NCBI GenBank assembly: GCA_009733775.1
Contig: WOGZ01000094.1
Location: 1-64,000 of the forward strand
Direction: 5' to 3'
Origin: Alectoria sarmentosa
Taxonomy: Eukaryota; Ascomycota; Lecanoromycetes; Lecanorales; Parmeliaceae
Length of the DNA stretch: 64,000 bases
Of the stretch, positions 22,970 to 31,780 are shown in pieces; within the stretch, counting starts at the first letter, position 1, and every line of letters starts with the position of its first letter. The notes below the pieces were generated by a model, which had not been told where the DNA came from, did no database searches, and saw only the letters and a program-made list of their open reading frames with translations. A program made the translations under genes and the position numbers.

Positions 22970-23332
22970 TTAATTGTATCGCTGGCGTAGTGCTCTATAT
23001 CGCTTCAAATAATAGCTGGACAATTCATCATATCAATGATCTGACTCGGCGATGATGATCACACGCTTACAGTGCCTCAATCTCCTTCTTCACATACTCG
23101 GCCCTTTCAATCCCCTTCTTGATTTCCTTCTCATCCCGAAGGTTGGCCTGGCTGGCGAATGCTTTGTGCAGGCGGGTCTGGAAGTACTGATAGCCAAGAG
23201 GGTAATCCTTGCCCAAGTTCAGGAGCTCTTTCGGCGACTTCGCTTTAGCAGTGGTCCTTGGTGGTTAGTGAGCATTGGGAAATCACCTTTGTAAATATTG
23301 ATTGCTTGTTGACGCAGAGCTGGGTTAGTCAT
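22970..23332 (-). CDS. LYR-motif (Complex1_LYR) protein, ETFRF1/LYRM5-like
   Basis: The exons, in transcription order, are 23287-23332, 23071-23227 and 22970-23015, giving 82 residues. The first and last exons are only 46 nt each, so the gene is easy to miss. The protein reads MTNPALRQQAINIYKELL, then GKDYPLGYQYFQTRLHKAF, EIKKGIERAEYVKKEIEAL and YYLKRYRALRQRY. This is the helical LYR fold of the ETFRF1/LYRM5 group, which binds electron-transfer flavoprotein in mitochondria in animals. A matrix role together with the mitochondrial acyl-carrier protein is inferred from the family. Both introns (59 and 55 bp) are canonical, and the second acceptor falls inside the EALYYLKRY motif. No separate presequence is visible, as is common in LYR proteins. 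Confidence 0.88.
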
Positions 23333-23622
23333 TTGGAGGGAAAGGCTGATGTCTTCGTCTCTGGCAGCTCATCGGCGAATATGATAGATACATGGATAGT
23401 TGACCAAAGCAGGGTGCAGCAGTCCCCACGTCCTGGAGCCTTGGCGCCTTCAGCCCTACCAAATTCTCATGGATAAGGTAAGGAGGTAAGGTAATCAGTA
23501 CGTACTTTAGAGTCAAAGCGCACTGCAGGCTCGCTGCGTCGAACAAGGAATGCACTTTTGTTGAATTGGTAGATTACCGTTGCCCAACATATAATATGGA
23601 CCTTTATAACAGAGGAGGGTTG

Positions 23623-23790
23623 GTGAGTCTACCTTTTGGATCCATCTCTTCCTTACATTATTTACTACAAGCTGGGTTGCAGTTGCAGTTGCAGTTGCAG
23701 ACGTGTTTGGAAAGTGATTCCTTCTCCGAACATGTCTTGGGACTCAATCCCTCGGCTCGAACACTCCATGCTGACTCCGGAAACATGAAG
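23623..23790 (+). mobile_element. Introner-like element in the lipase pseudogene, first copy (168 bp)
   Basis: The donor is GTGAGTCTACCTTTTGGATCC in part. A (GTTGCA)n run at about 23675-23699 leads into GTTGCAGACGTGTTTGGAAAG. The 3' half reads CTCGAACACTCCATGCTGAC followed by TCCGGAAACATGAAG. Splicing would restore EEGW-HSHPDEYKV in frame, so the element once worked as an intron. Confidence 0.72.
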
Positions 23791-24663
23791 GCATTCACAT
23801 CCCGATGAGTACAAAGTGTACATGAAGACGTCGATAGGTCCGTGAATCTCCATCCAAGCCTTGCAAACCCACTATCCTCCAATTGTCTCTCCTCCGCCAC
23901 ACATGGCCTACAACTGCTCCTCTTCGTCCCCGGCTTTTCTGACCATATAAATATTTACTACACTCTCTTTCCCATGCTCGCTTGTCACGGCATTCAGTAA
24001 GTCTTCTCCAAGTCATTTCTTCCTAGTCCAGAGGGTACTTTGATTCAGTTGGCATGCACCCTGCCACAACGAACGACTGTCATGCACTTCCCAAGCTGGA
24101 AACTTGAGTGTGAAGAGGGAGGAATCTCGATCAACAAAGCGTTATTGTGAGACAGTCTACCACTCGTGTGGTCTATTTCTTTGTCTTTAGACGAATGACT
24201 CTGCTAGAGCCCCAGATTGCCTTGGGTATTTTGGAGGCTCGGCTCTCTGCTAGGCCCATTAAACGAGGAAGACTTTCTTTTCTTTTCCCAAGCTGCTCCG
24301 AAAGACTTCGATTCCGTTTTATAAATACAAAGTCCCATCTGTAAAAAAGGCAACGCTAACATGTAGTGTGACTGCAGAACCCATGCCTTCGATCAACGAA
24401 GTTGGCGGCGTTCTGTGCAGACACACTTCCAAAGGGGTCTTACTGGGCCTACAAATACGGTACCTTAATGACATAAGTTCCGTTGTTGATTCCCTCCTTG
24501 CAACAGCTGCATCGATGTCGGTCCTTTTTTTCTTGATGAGCCACTCAATAAGGGGCTATGTGGCAGAGAGCCCATATCTGAACCTCTACCAGTCTGCAAA
24601 ACACAGTTGTGTGATTGCAATAGCCGGTAGGCTAGCGGCGAAAGTCCTACCAAAGACACAGAT

Positions 24664-24811
24664 GTATGAATTTTCGGGATTCATATTCCCTCTAATGGAG
24701 CGGGTCTTGAGTCTTGAGACATGTCTCGGGAGTTCTTATCTCTCGAAACATGTTCCAAGGCCGAATCCAATACCTCAAACAGGCAATACTGACTCCGAAG
24801 TCTTGATCCAG
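24664..24811 (+). mobile_element. Introner-like element in the lipase pseudogene, second copy (148 bp)
   Basis: The best-preserved copy. The 5' box is GTATGAATTTTCGGGATTC. The internal box is CTTGAGTCTTGAGACATGTC, which includes the 12-bp palindrome GAGACATGTCTC. The 3' box is CAGGCAATACTGACTCCGAAG, with acceptor GATCCAG. GAGTC near the 5' side and GACTC at the branch site are complementary, as are TTGAG and CTCAA just inside them. Confidence 0.8.
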
Positions 24812-25059
24812 GGTGCAGAAGCTGCAGCCCAAGCGCCGAACTACCAGTGGGAGGACAACGACCTCTACCATGATACCGGGACTCTAGAGGGGCTAGTCGG
24901 GGTGCTGGACAGGGGAGATGAGTTGGAATGCGACAGGGTGGTTGGAGAAGATGAGAATTGTTTTTGGATAGGACATGGGAGTTGAGATCGGATTATGATT
25001 TTGCAACGAGTAAGCAGTGATTTGGACGCTTTGAAGGCGAATGATAAGGATTTCAAGGA

Positions 25060-25189
25060 GTAAGCAATCTTTCAATGTCGGTTCATCAAGAAATAGGAGC
25101 TGCCAAGGCTTCTATTACACTTTTAAAACTTTGCATTGGGACACAAAGCGTGCCCCCTTGTTGGACATGCTGACTCGGAAACCTTTCAG
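25060..25189 (+). mobile_element. Introner-like element in the lipase pseudogene, third copy (130 bp)
   Basis: The donor is GTAAGCAATCTTTCAATG and the 3' box is TTGGACATGCTGACTCGGAA before acceptor CCTTTCAG. The internal box is weak. Splicing joins KDFKE to YPGWFHKLHAEP, matching the lipase family. Confidence 0.65.
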
Positions 25190-25307
25190 ATATCCGGGAT
25201 GGTTCCACAAGCTTCATGCTGAGCCAGAGGAGGACAAGATTACTTGTGCCATCGACGTTGCTCAGAGCAGATTTGCAGACGCATGCCGTCTCGGAGCCAC
25301 AAAGTAA

Positions 25308-25764
25308 ATCGTAATAACTTTCCGACAAACCGGATCTTCTTCACGGCGCATAACTTGATTAGTGAACTAGAAAGCGCCGACCAGATACTCTTACGGCACA
25401 GCAGCTCCCGTGGGAGAGACATTGAGCGCTCAAAGTGCCATAAAAGTCTGCCAATTCTGAGGTAAGCATTCTTACTTGTTGTACAACGGTATTGGAATAG
25501 CCGAGCTTCATTTTCATGAAGATAGACGGAAAAAAGATATTAAGAACCCATTTAACACCCCTGAAATGGAGCTTACCGGAACAAACCCTCCCTTCCAGGA
25601 GGCCGTCGGAGTCCTGATATCAGGTAAGCCTTTTATCCTGAGCTAAAGATTACCAGTTGTCCTCTATTCGCGCTGAAGTGACCGAGCTTCGACACTGAAC
25701 AAGTAGGTAAAGGGCTGTATGAACAGTAATCAACCATCGTGGACTCAAGACTCCCCAGTAGCTA
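25308..25764. other. Spacer between the lipase pseudogene and the convergent TRM61-like gene
   Basis: Short open stretches on the plus strand read like protein (for example KNPFNTPEMELTGTNPPFQ near 25545-25600), but they can be joined only with implausibly short introns. I do not call a gene here. Confidence 0.45.
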
Positions 25765-27574
25765 TCAATACTTCATCTTTTTCCAAACGCCAAGAAAACC
25801 TCCACCAGCCACTCGATAACCGACTTTCGGTCTACAGACGATTTCCATTCCGCTGACTTGATCGTGAATTGGTTGATTGTCTCCTACAGCGGTACTTTCT
25901 TCAGCGGGTTCAGCCGCTGCGCAGTCGTCTAAACCCTTGTCCGCGTCCCCCAATGCATCGTGTACCCGCATGGGAGCTGTTGTCTTCCTCGTCAGTGCCC
26001 TTGGTATAACAGTACGTACGTCCTGCGCACATTTCAGAATAAGCATTGCTTAACTAATGCAAGAAAGCTGGGTTGATGAAACAGGTCCACAATTTTTTCT
26101 CCCGGACAATGTCTTGCGTCTCAAGATTTGGTGCAGTACAGGGAAGAATAACTCCGAAAACTCACCCAGTCCTTGCCTCCAGAGACGTTTAGTCCGAGCT
26201 CGAGAAAACTGTCAAGGACCAAAGGAAGACCCAGGTGCTTGACTGTTTTGACAATAGAAATGATCTGCGTGATACTGGGATTGAAGGCAAGAAGGTTACC
26301 GTTGGTGTGTAGTACTGAGGCCGCTTTTTCGACATATTGATGGGGAGAAGGCATGTCCAGCACAATGTGTGACAAAAACGCTTTTTCATCAGGCCCCAGT
26401 TTGCGGTTGGAGACCTGCTCGTCAATCCACTGGGAGACGTCACCGACGTGAAAGACGATATCGTTGAAGTAAAGTCCCTCGCGAAATCCTTTAACAATCT
26501 GCTCTGCATGCTTTGAATGTTTCCAAGATACGTCTAGAGTATGGATGACCGCTTGCCGGTCATCACTACTATGCTCATAGGAAGGTTTTGATCCTGAATT
26601 CAGACAGTCTTCCTGTCCGGGGTTCCTCTGAGAACTTGAAGCATCGTGGGATGCTGATAGATGATCTTCTACCACCTTACTACTTATGCTGTCGGTGTTG
26701 ACTCGGAGAGCATTCGCAGCATGAACAGCTCTGGCGAGATGCTACGTGGATTTCGAAGTCAGCATTACTTGTTCGAGACAGGAAACGAAGTTGCCAGACA
26801 GGTCTGGGGAGCATTAAGGTTCTCTGGCTCCCGAAACATGTCTTGCGACTCAATTCCCATTTCAGATAGCAAGGATCAGCTTCGAAATGCACCTACCAAT
26901 GTTAATCCTCCATGCCCTGTGCCTGCTTCGAGAATTTCTATCGACGGGGGGCCTTGAGTTGAGTTTGAAGGACTGGCGTGGATATCGAGCAACGAGACTA
27001 TGAGATTCGCATCGACGGGATAAATCTACTGGTGAGTAAAATCAGCCCTGCATACATCGAGGAGAATGAAACGAGCCTACGGGAGTGACGATTCGAGGAG
27101 TCATGGTAACATATTCAGCCAAGGTAGGAAGGTAGACTCTAAGGTCCGCTCCTCTACTGCTCCTCACTAAGTCCCTTGAGTTTCTTCCGATGATTTCGCT
27201 ATGTAAGATGTCGCCACTGAGGCGTGTCGGAGTCAGCATAGACCCCAAATTTGAGACCAGGAACCAGTCTTATCGCTTGAAATACAGTACGACTGAGGAA
27301 GAAGTGGCTCTGAAAGAGTGACTTACTGTTGCAGATTCGTCTTTCCATCTGGACGAAGCTCTTGAGTCAGGAACGGATCTCTCCCTTTTGACTGTAAAAT
27401 GGCGCGATAACCGGCTATTCTCACATGCATGAGTATATGATTAAAAGGAGAAACATGGGTTCACCTGCCCTTAATTCTATTGTCGCCGCCTGAGAGAGAT
27501 CTTCGACAGAAGAAAGACAGCCTAGATTTGACCAAACGTGAAGGAGCTTTAGGCAAGGAGCTATCCCCAATCAT
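25765..27574 (-). CDS. TRM61/GCD14-family tRNA (adenine-N1) methyltransferase-like protein, probably mitochondrial (six exons)
   Basis: The exons, in transcription order, are 27465-27574, 27327-27419, 27081-27216, 26897-27025, 26166-26741 and 25765-26022, giving 433 residues. The N-terminus (MIGDSSLPKAPSRLVKSRLS..) is rich in Arg, Lys and Ser and lacks acids apart from Asp4, like a mitochondrial presequence. Then come HGDILHSEIIGRNSRDLVRS and LPTLAEYVTMTPRIVTPIYP, the family's N-terminal barrel and linker. The SAM-binding motif I is EILEAGTGHGGLTLHLARAV. Post-motif sequence includes HVGDVSQWID and FLSHIVLDMPSPHQYVEKA, and the end reads MEIVCRPKVGYRVAGGGFLGVW. In the family such enzymes make m1A58 in tRNA. 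A mitochondrial role for this fungal paralogue is inferred. Introns 2, 4 and 5 (110, 155, 143 bp) are introner-like; introns 1 and 3 are ordinary (45, 55 bp). Confidence 0.85.
26023..26165 (-). mobile_element. Introner-like element, TRM61-like intron 5 (143 bp)
   Basis: On the minus strand the donor box is GTGAGTTTTCGGAGTTATTC, the internal box CTTGAGACGCAAGACATTGT with CCGGGAG next to it, and the 3' box AAGCAATGCTTATTCTGAAA with acceptor GCGCAG. Splicing joins NVSGGKDW to DVRTVIPRAL in frame. Confidence 0.78.
26742..26896 (-). mobile_element. Introner-like element, TRM61-like intron 4 (155 bp)
   Basis: On the minus strand the donor box is GTAGGTGCATTTCGAAGCTG, the internal box TTGAGTCGCAAGACATGTTT followed by CGGGAG, and the 3' box CAAGTAATGCTGACTTCGAA with acceptor CACGTAG. 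It splits SAM motif I between GGLTL and HLARAV. Together with 11894-12044 it defines the family most clearly. Confidence 0.82.
27217..27326 (-). mobile_element. Diverged introner-like element, TRM61-like intron 2 (110 bp)
   Basis: Only the 3' box is clear on the minus strand (GTCTATGCTGACTCCGACAC, acceptor CCTCAG). The 5' and internal boxes are weak or lost, so membership is tentative. Confidence 0.5.
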
Positions 27575-28013
27575 CTTACAAGGCCCATAAACAAAGGACG
27601 GTGGAAGAAGATGTGAATAGAGGATATATCAACATATGGATACTTCGTACTTAGCATCAACATGTAAATTGTTAGCGCGCCAAGGCACACTAAAGTACTT
27701 TACTTAGCCAACCGCAATACGAAGAAAGACCGAGAGACCCCAGCGCGGATGAACCTGAACGACGTTTTGACCGGTGCGCCGAGGGTAAACCCTAAAACAC
27801 TAGGTCTAATAGTGTACCTAAGTACATATTTTTGAATCCGACTGTAAAGCAAGGGCCGAAACACTACACATATGAACACCATAACACCACAAGGTCTCTC
27901 TACTCTTGAGATATCCACTTCGCAGTTGTCCTCATCCAACTTCAATCTTGGTTTCTGACTGCGTCTTCAAAGTCCTGACTCAGGCCTACGGCTCGGATCC
28001 TTCAATTTAGAGT
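27575..28013. promoter_or_regulatory. Divergent promoter region of the TRM61-like gene and CSN1
   Basis: About 440 bases between two divergent start codons, with no coding gene. Regulatory sites cannot be assigned from sequence alone. Confidence 0.5.
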
Positions 28014-29647
28014 ATGGCTGGCCAAGCTGAGCCCCAGTACTTTACCAAAGCTCGTCGAGCTGGACGGATTGTTGTAGATGGTTAGTGACTGCAACTCGCG
28101 CTTTCGTTCAATAGACAGTCTGACTGACTTCCTTATAGAGCCACCAAAGCTGGATCTTGACGCTTACATTGCAAACTACAGAGGTAAATGCGTCATATCT
28201 CTCCTACGCTTCGTGAGACTCGCATTTCTGACTGTCTCAACAGGCCGAACGCGCTTTGAACGACTGCTCCTCATCGGAACCTCTTCGTCATATCTCTACT
28301 TGGAAGCACTGAAAGCAGCCATTGCTGAAGCCAAGCAAGGAAATGATGTTCAGCGCTACGAGAACGCTGTGTCATATCTTCGTGACATTTCCCCTAATGA
28401 TCCCGATTCCACGCCGGACTTGGACTGGGTTGATAGGATGAAGAAGCAAGTAAAGGGGGCAACCGATAAGATGGAGTTGGAGTTGAAGGGCTACAAAAAC
28501 AACCTGATCAAGGAGAGTATCAGGGTATGCCTTGTTTCCCCAAGAGCATAAGCTCGTCAGCTAACACCCTTTTCCAAAGATGGGTTACGATGACCTCGGC
28601 CACCACTACCACCGCATTGGTGAACTTCAAAAATCCAACAAAGCCTACTCTCAAATGCGCGACTTTTGTACCACGAATTCTCACATCGTGATTATGAACA
28701 TGCACCTCATCAACGTCTGCATTGACCAACACAGCTGGTTCGCTGCTCAAAATCACGTCCAACGTATACGGGGTCAATCAGGCAGCCAAAAGTATCCTGA
28801 AGCCGAGAAGAATTCCGCCAAGCTGTCCGCTGCCTCGGGGCTCACGTTCATGGCCCAAACGAAATACAAGGAAGCCGCCGAGGAGTTCTTGAACACGAAT
28901 CCTAGAATGTCACAAGCCAAACTCGACGATCCAGCAGACGAAGAGTCCTACAATGAAATCTTGACCCCTAATGATATCGCGGTCTACGGCGGCCTCTGCG
29001 CACTCGCCTCCATGTCCCGCGAGGAGCTTCAGAAGCAAGTGCTCGACAATTCCGGCTTCCGCAATTATCTCGAACTCGAACCTCATATACGTCGTGCCAT
29101 ATCCTATTTCGTCTCGTCAAAATACTCAGCATGTCTGTCTATTCTAGACTCATACAAAGCAGACTACCTCCTTGACATCTACCTTCAACGCCACATTCCT
29201 CAGCTTTATTACGAAATCCGAAGTAAGGCTATACAGCAATACTTTATCCCTTTCTCTTGCGTCACATTCTCCGCTCTTGCAACGGCATTCAACACGGATG
29301 AGCCAACCATTGAACTAGAACTTATCCAGATGATCAAGCGCGGCAATCTCGACGCTCGGCTTGACCTCGTTGATCGCGTGCTGCTGGCGAGAAAGGTAGA
29401 CAACAGAAGCCAAGTGCATACCGAGGCGCTGGCTACTGCAGAGGAATACGAGCGTACGGCACATTTGCGCTTACTGAGGATGGGAATACTAAATGCAGGT
29501 CTTGAGATCAAAGCAGCAAAGGGGCTAGGTAACGCAGGGAGTGGTAGCGGTCAAGATGGGGGTAGATGGAATGGTGGCATGGGGGATCTAATGAGCGGCG
29601 AAGGACAGGGTAGTGGAGACCTGAGAAGTGGGGCGGCCTTCAAGTAG
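28014..29647 (+). CDS. CSN1: COP9 signalosome complex subunit 1 (four exons)
   Basis: The exons join as 28014-28080, 28139-28183, 28244-28524 and 28580-29647, giving 486 residues. The COP9 signalosome removes NEDD8 from cullins; in filamentous fungi it controls development and secondary metabolism. The N-terminus PKLDLDAYIANYRGRTRFERLL and the helical repeats around MGYDDLGHHYHRIGEL and WFAAQNHVQRIRGQS are typical of CSN1. The PCI domain lies at about residues 290-400, with YFIPFSCVTFSALATAF and ELELIQMIKRGNLDARLD forming the winged-helix part. The C-terminal tail is glycine/serine-rich. The 45-nt second exon is small but in frame and conserved. Confidence 0.93.
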
Positions 29648-29967
29648 TCAGGGCTCGACTAATGACAGAGATGCATGCATAACACATAGCGACGGCGTTT
29701 ATAGGCCACGAAAAGATATGCGGATGGAAATTTGGTACGGTCACATGATCGGTTGCAGAGATATACTTCAGAGGTCCATTTCCCAGCCGCGAGGGCCCCA
29801 CGCTTCTTCGTTTCAATCACCAGTCCTCATTTCAGGGTTCAAAGCAACAGTCTTTGTCACGCCGTGTCTTCGTTCATAGGAGCGCTATCTAAACTATTGT
29901 GGCTAAGCTGTGGTCATCTACCGTTCCTACAAGCACGCAAGAGACTGGACCTCCGCATACACTTCAA
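29648..29967. other. Short spacer between convergent CSN1 and G6PD genes
   Basis: About 320 bases holding two 3' ends. Nothing else is recognised. Confidence 0.6.
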
Positions 29968-31780
29968 TCATAGCTTATTGAGCTCATTCTGAGCTCCGCC
30001 CCACTGGTAGCCGGCTGGATCGGAAAATTTGTATCCGTAAGAAGAAGTGAAATCATCGAGGACGGCTGGCCCGCGCGAACCTGGGATTATGTTAGCCTCA
30101 CGGATCCGACGGGCTGCATATTCACGTACCATAGGGATACTCCATAGGAGTGATCTCTGTGTTCCCATCCAGGTAGTGCAACAAAGGCGTGAAAATCCTC
30201 CAGCTTGCATCTAGCTCATCGTCACGGACAAAGTTGGAGTGATCACCTTTGAGCGCATCAAGAATCAAAGACTCGTAAGCCTCGGGGATCTTCAAGTCAG
30301 AGAAGCGGCGGCGGTATGTTAGGTCAAGTTCCGTTGCAACGGTTTGCATGCTTAGACCGGGCAACTTGGAGTTCATCTTGATGTACACCGATTCGTTTGG
30401 CTGAACTCGGATGACGAGCTCATTACGTGGAATGTCTTTAAAGATACCTGAAGTGACATCTTTGAATTGGATACGGATTTCTGTTTTTTGCTCGTTGAGA
30501 GCTACACTTGGTCAGCTTCAGGAGGAGAATGGCATACGTATCATGCCGCGTACCTTTACCGGCCTTGAGTATGAAGGGGACACCATCCCATCTCTCGTTC
30601 TTGATGTATGCAACCATGGCACAGAATGTAGGGCATCGCGATTCCTTTGGCACTGTGTCGTCTTCCTTGTACGCAGGCTTGTTGCCGTCCAGAGACTTGC
30701 CGTATTGGCCAATGATGACGTTCTTTGGCTCTATATTGGGAATGCCACGGAGGACTCGGACTTTCTCGTCGCGAATGTCTTCTGACGAGAAGGAAATTGG
30801 CCTCTCCATAGCAAGCAAAGTCAACACCTGTAGCAAATGGTTCTGCATAACATCACGAACAATGCCGAACTCGTCAAAGTAGCCTCCTCTGCCTTCGGTA
30901 CCAAATGGTTCTTTGAAAGATATCTGAACGTTGTCAATGTGATTGCGATTCCAAGTAGCACCAAAGAACTCGTTTCCGAATCGGAGAATCAGGATGTTCT
31001 TCACCATCTCTTTTCCGAGGTAATGATCGATACGGAAGATCTCCTCCTCTTTCCAGTCTGGCTCAAGGGCCTTCTGAAGCTCTCGCGAGCTACCCAGATC
31101 CTTGCCAAAAGGCTTCTCCACGACGATCCGTGATATTCCTTTTTTGGGATAACAGTTCCGCTTGAGATGTTGTGAGACTGTGATGAAGACGCTAGGCGGG
31201 AGCGCCATATAGAAAACACGGTTTTGCTCCTCTCGGCCCTTCTCGATCCCCTCCAGATGTTCGTTCATGACCTTGAATGGTTCGTCCTGGTCATATTGAC
31301 CAGAGATGTATGTACATATCTTGCAGAATTCTTCGAGTTGCTCCTCCATCTCCTTGGTTGGTACCTTGATGTGTGACTTGACCCTCTTGAGGTATTCCTC
31401 ATGGTCCATCTTAGTCCGTGCATAGCCGACGATTTTGATGTCTTTGGGCAGGAATCGGTTGCGGTACTAGAGTACGTAAGCCGAAGTCCCGAGAACATAG
31501 AAGTCAGACATCACCGACCAAGCCGAACAAAGCTGGGAACTGTACTCATGAATCAGCACCTTGGGTAATTCCAACGGGATTAGCATGCGCACAGTCTTCT
31601 TCTTGGCAAGATCGCCTGAAGCTCCCAGAACTACTATGATGGTGTTATCCTTGAGCTCAATGGTGCTACAATTGAGAAGAAAGATGAGCAAGCGTCTAAG
31701 ACGGGTGAAGTCTTCTCACAGAGAGGTAAGACTTACCCGGCGTCTTCAGGCTCATCAGGATGGATCATCGTATCAGCCAT
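29968..31780 (-). CDS. ZWF1: Glucose-6-phosphate 1-dehydrogenase (six exons, one 21-nt microexon)
   Basis: The exons, in transcription order, are 31737-31780, 31593-31665, 31519-31539, 30554-31466, 30130-30501 and 29968-30080, giving 511 residues. It is the first enzyme of the oxidative pentose phosphate pathway and makes NADPH. Visible motifs: the NADP+ dinucleotide fold IVVLGASGDLAKKKT, IVVEKPFGKD, and the substrate-binding signature RIDHYLGKEMVKN. FKEPFGTEGRGGYFD and LSMQTVATELDLTYRRRF are equally diagnostic. The third exon encodes only FPALFGL, between introns of 53 and 52 bp; leaving it out destroys the conserved KKKTFPALFGLYRN run. The last intron splits a glycine codon in EYPYGSRGP. 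Confidence 0.95.

Larger units (their letters stand above)
23591..25307 (+). pseudogene. Decayed monoglyceride lipase (alpha/beta hydrolase) carrying three introner-like elements
   Basis: Fragments in order match a Yju3/MGL-type serine hydrolase: TEEGWHSHPDEYKVYMKT, LLLFVPGFSDHINIYYTLF, LNDISSVVDSLLATAASMS, RGYVAESPYLNLYQSAK, GRLAAKVLPKTQM, YHDTGTLEGLVGVLDRG, CFWIGHGS, KDFKEYPGWFHKLHAEPEEDK. Lesions seen: no in-frame ATG before the first fragment (ATA ATA TGG instead); frame changes after KTS (about 23835) and after VQKLQPK (about 24830); the oxyanion HG replaced by PG; the nucleophile elbow GHSMGG lost, with SHS joined directly to IRGYVAESP so that about 25 residues are missing; and an in-frame TGA at 24983-24985. 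The enzyme cannot be active. Three introner-like introns remain recognisable. Exact ends are approximate. Confidence 0.8.

Noticed and set aside
25312..25620. Protein-like plus-strand segments downstream of the lipase pseudogene (ELESADQILLRHSSS, KNPFNTPEMELTGTNPPF)
   Set aside because: They match no family I know and can be chained only with very short introns, the last about 19 bp. They may be chance open frames.
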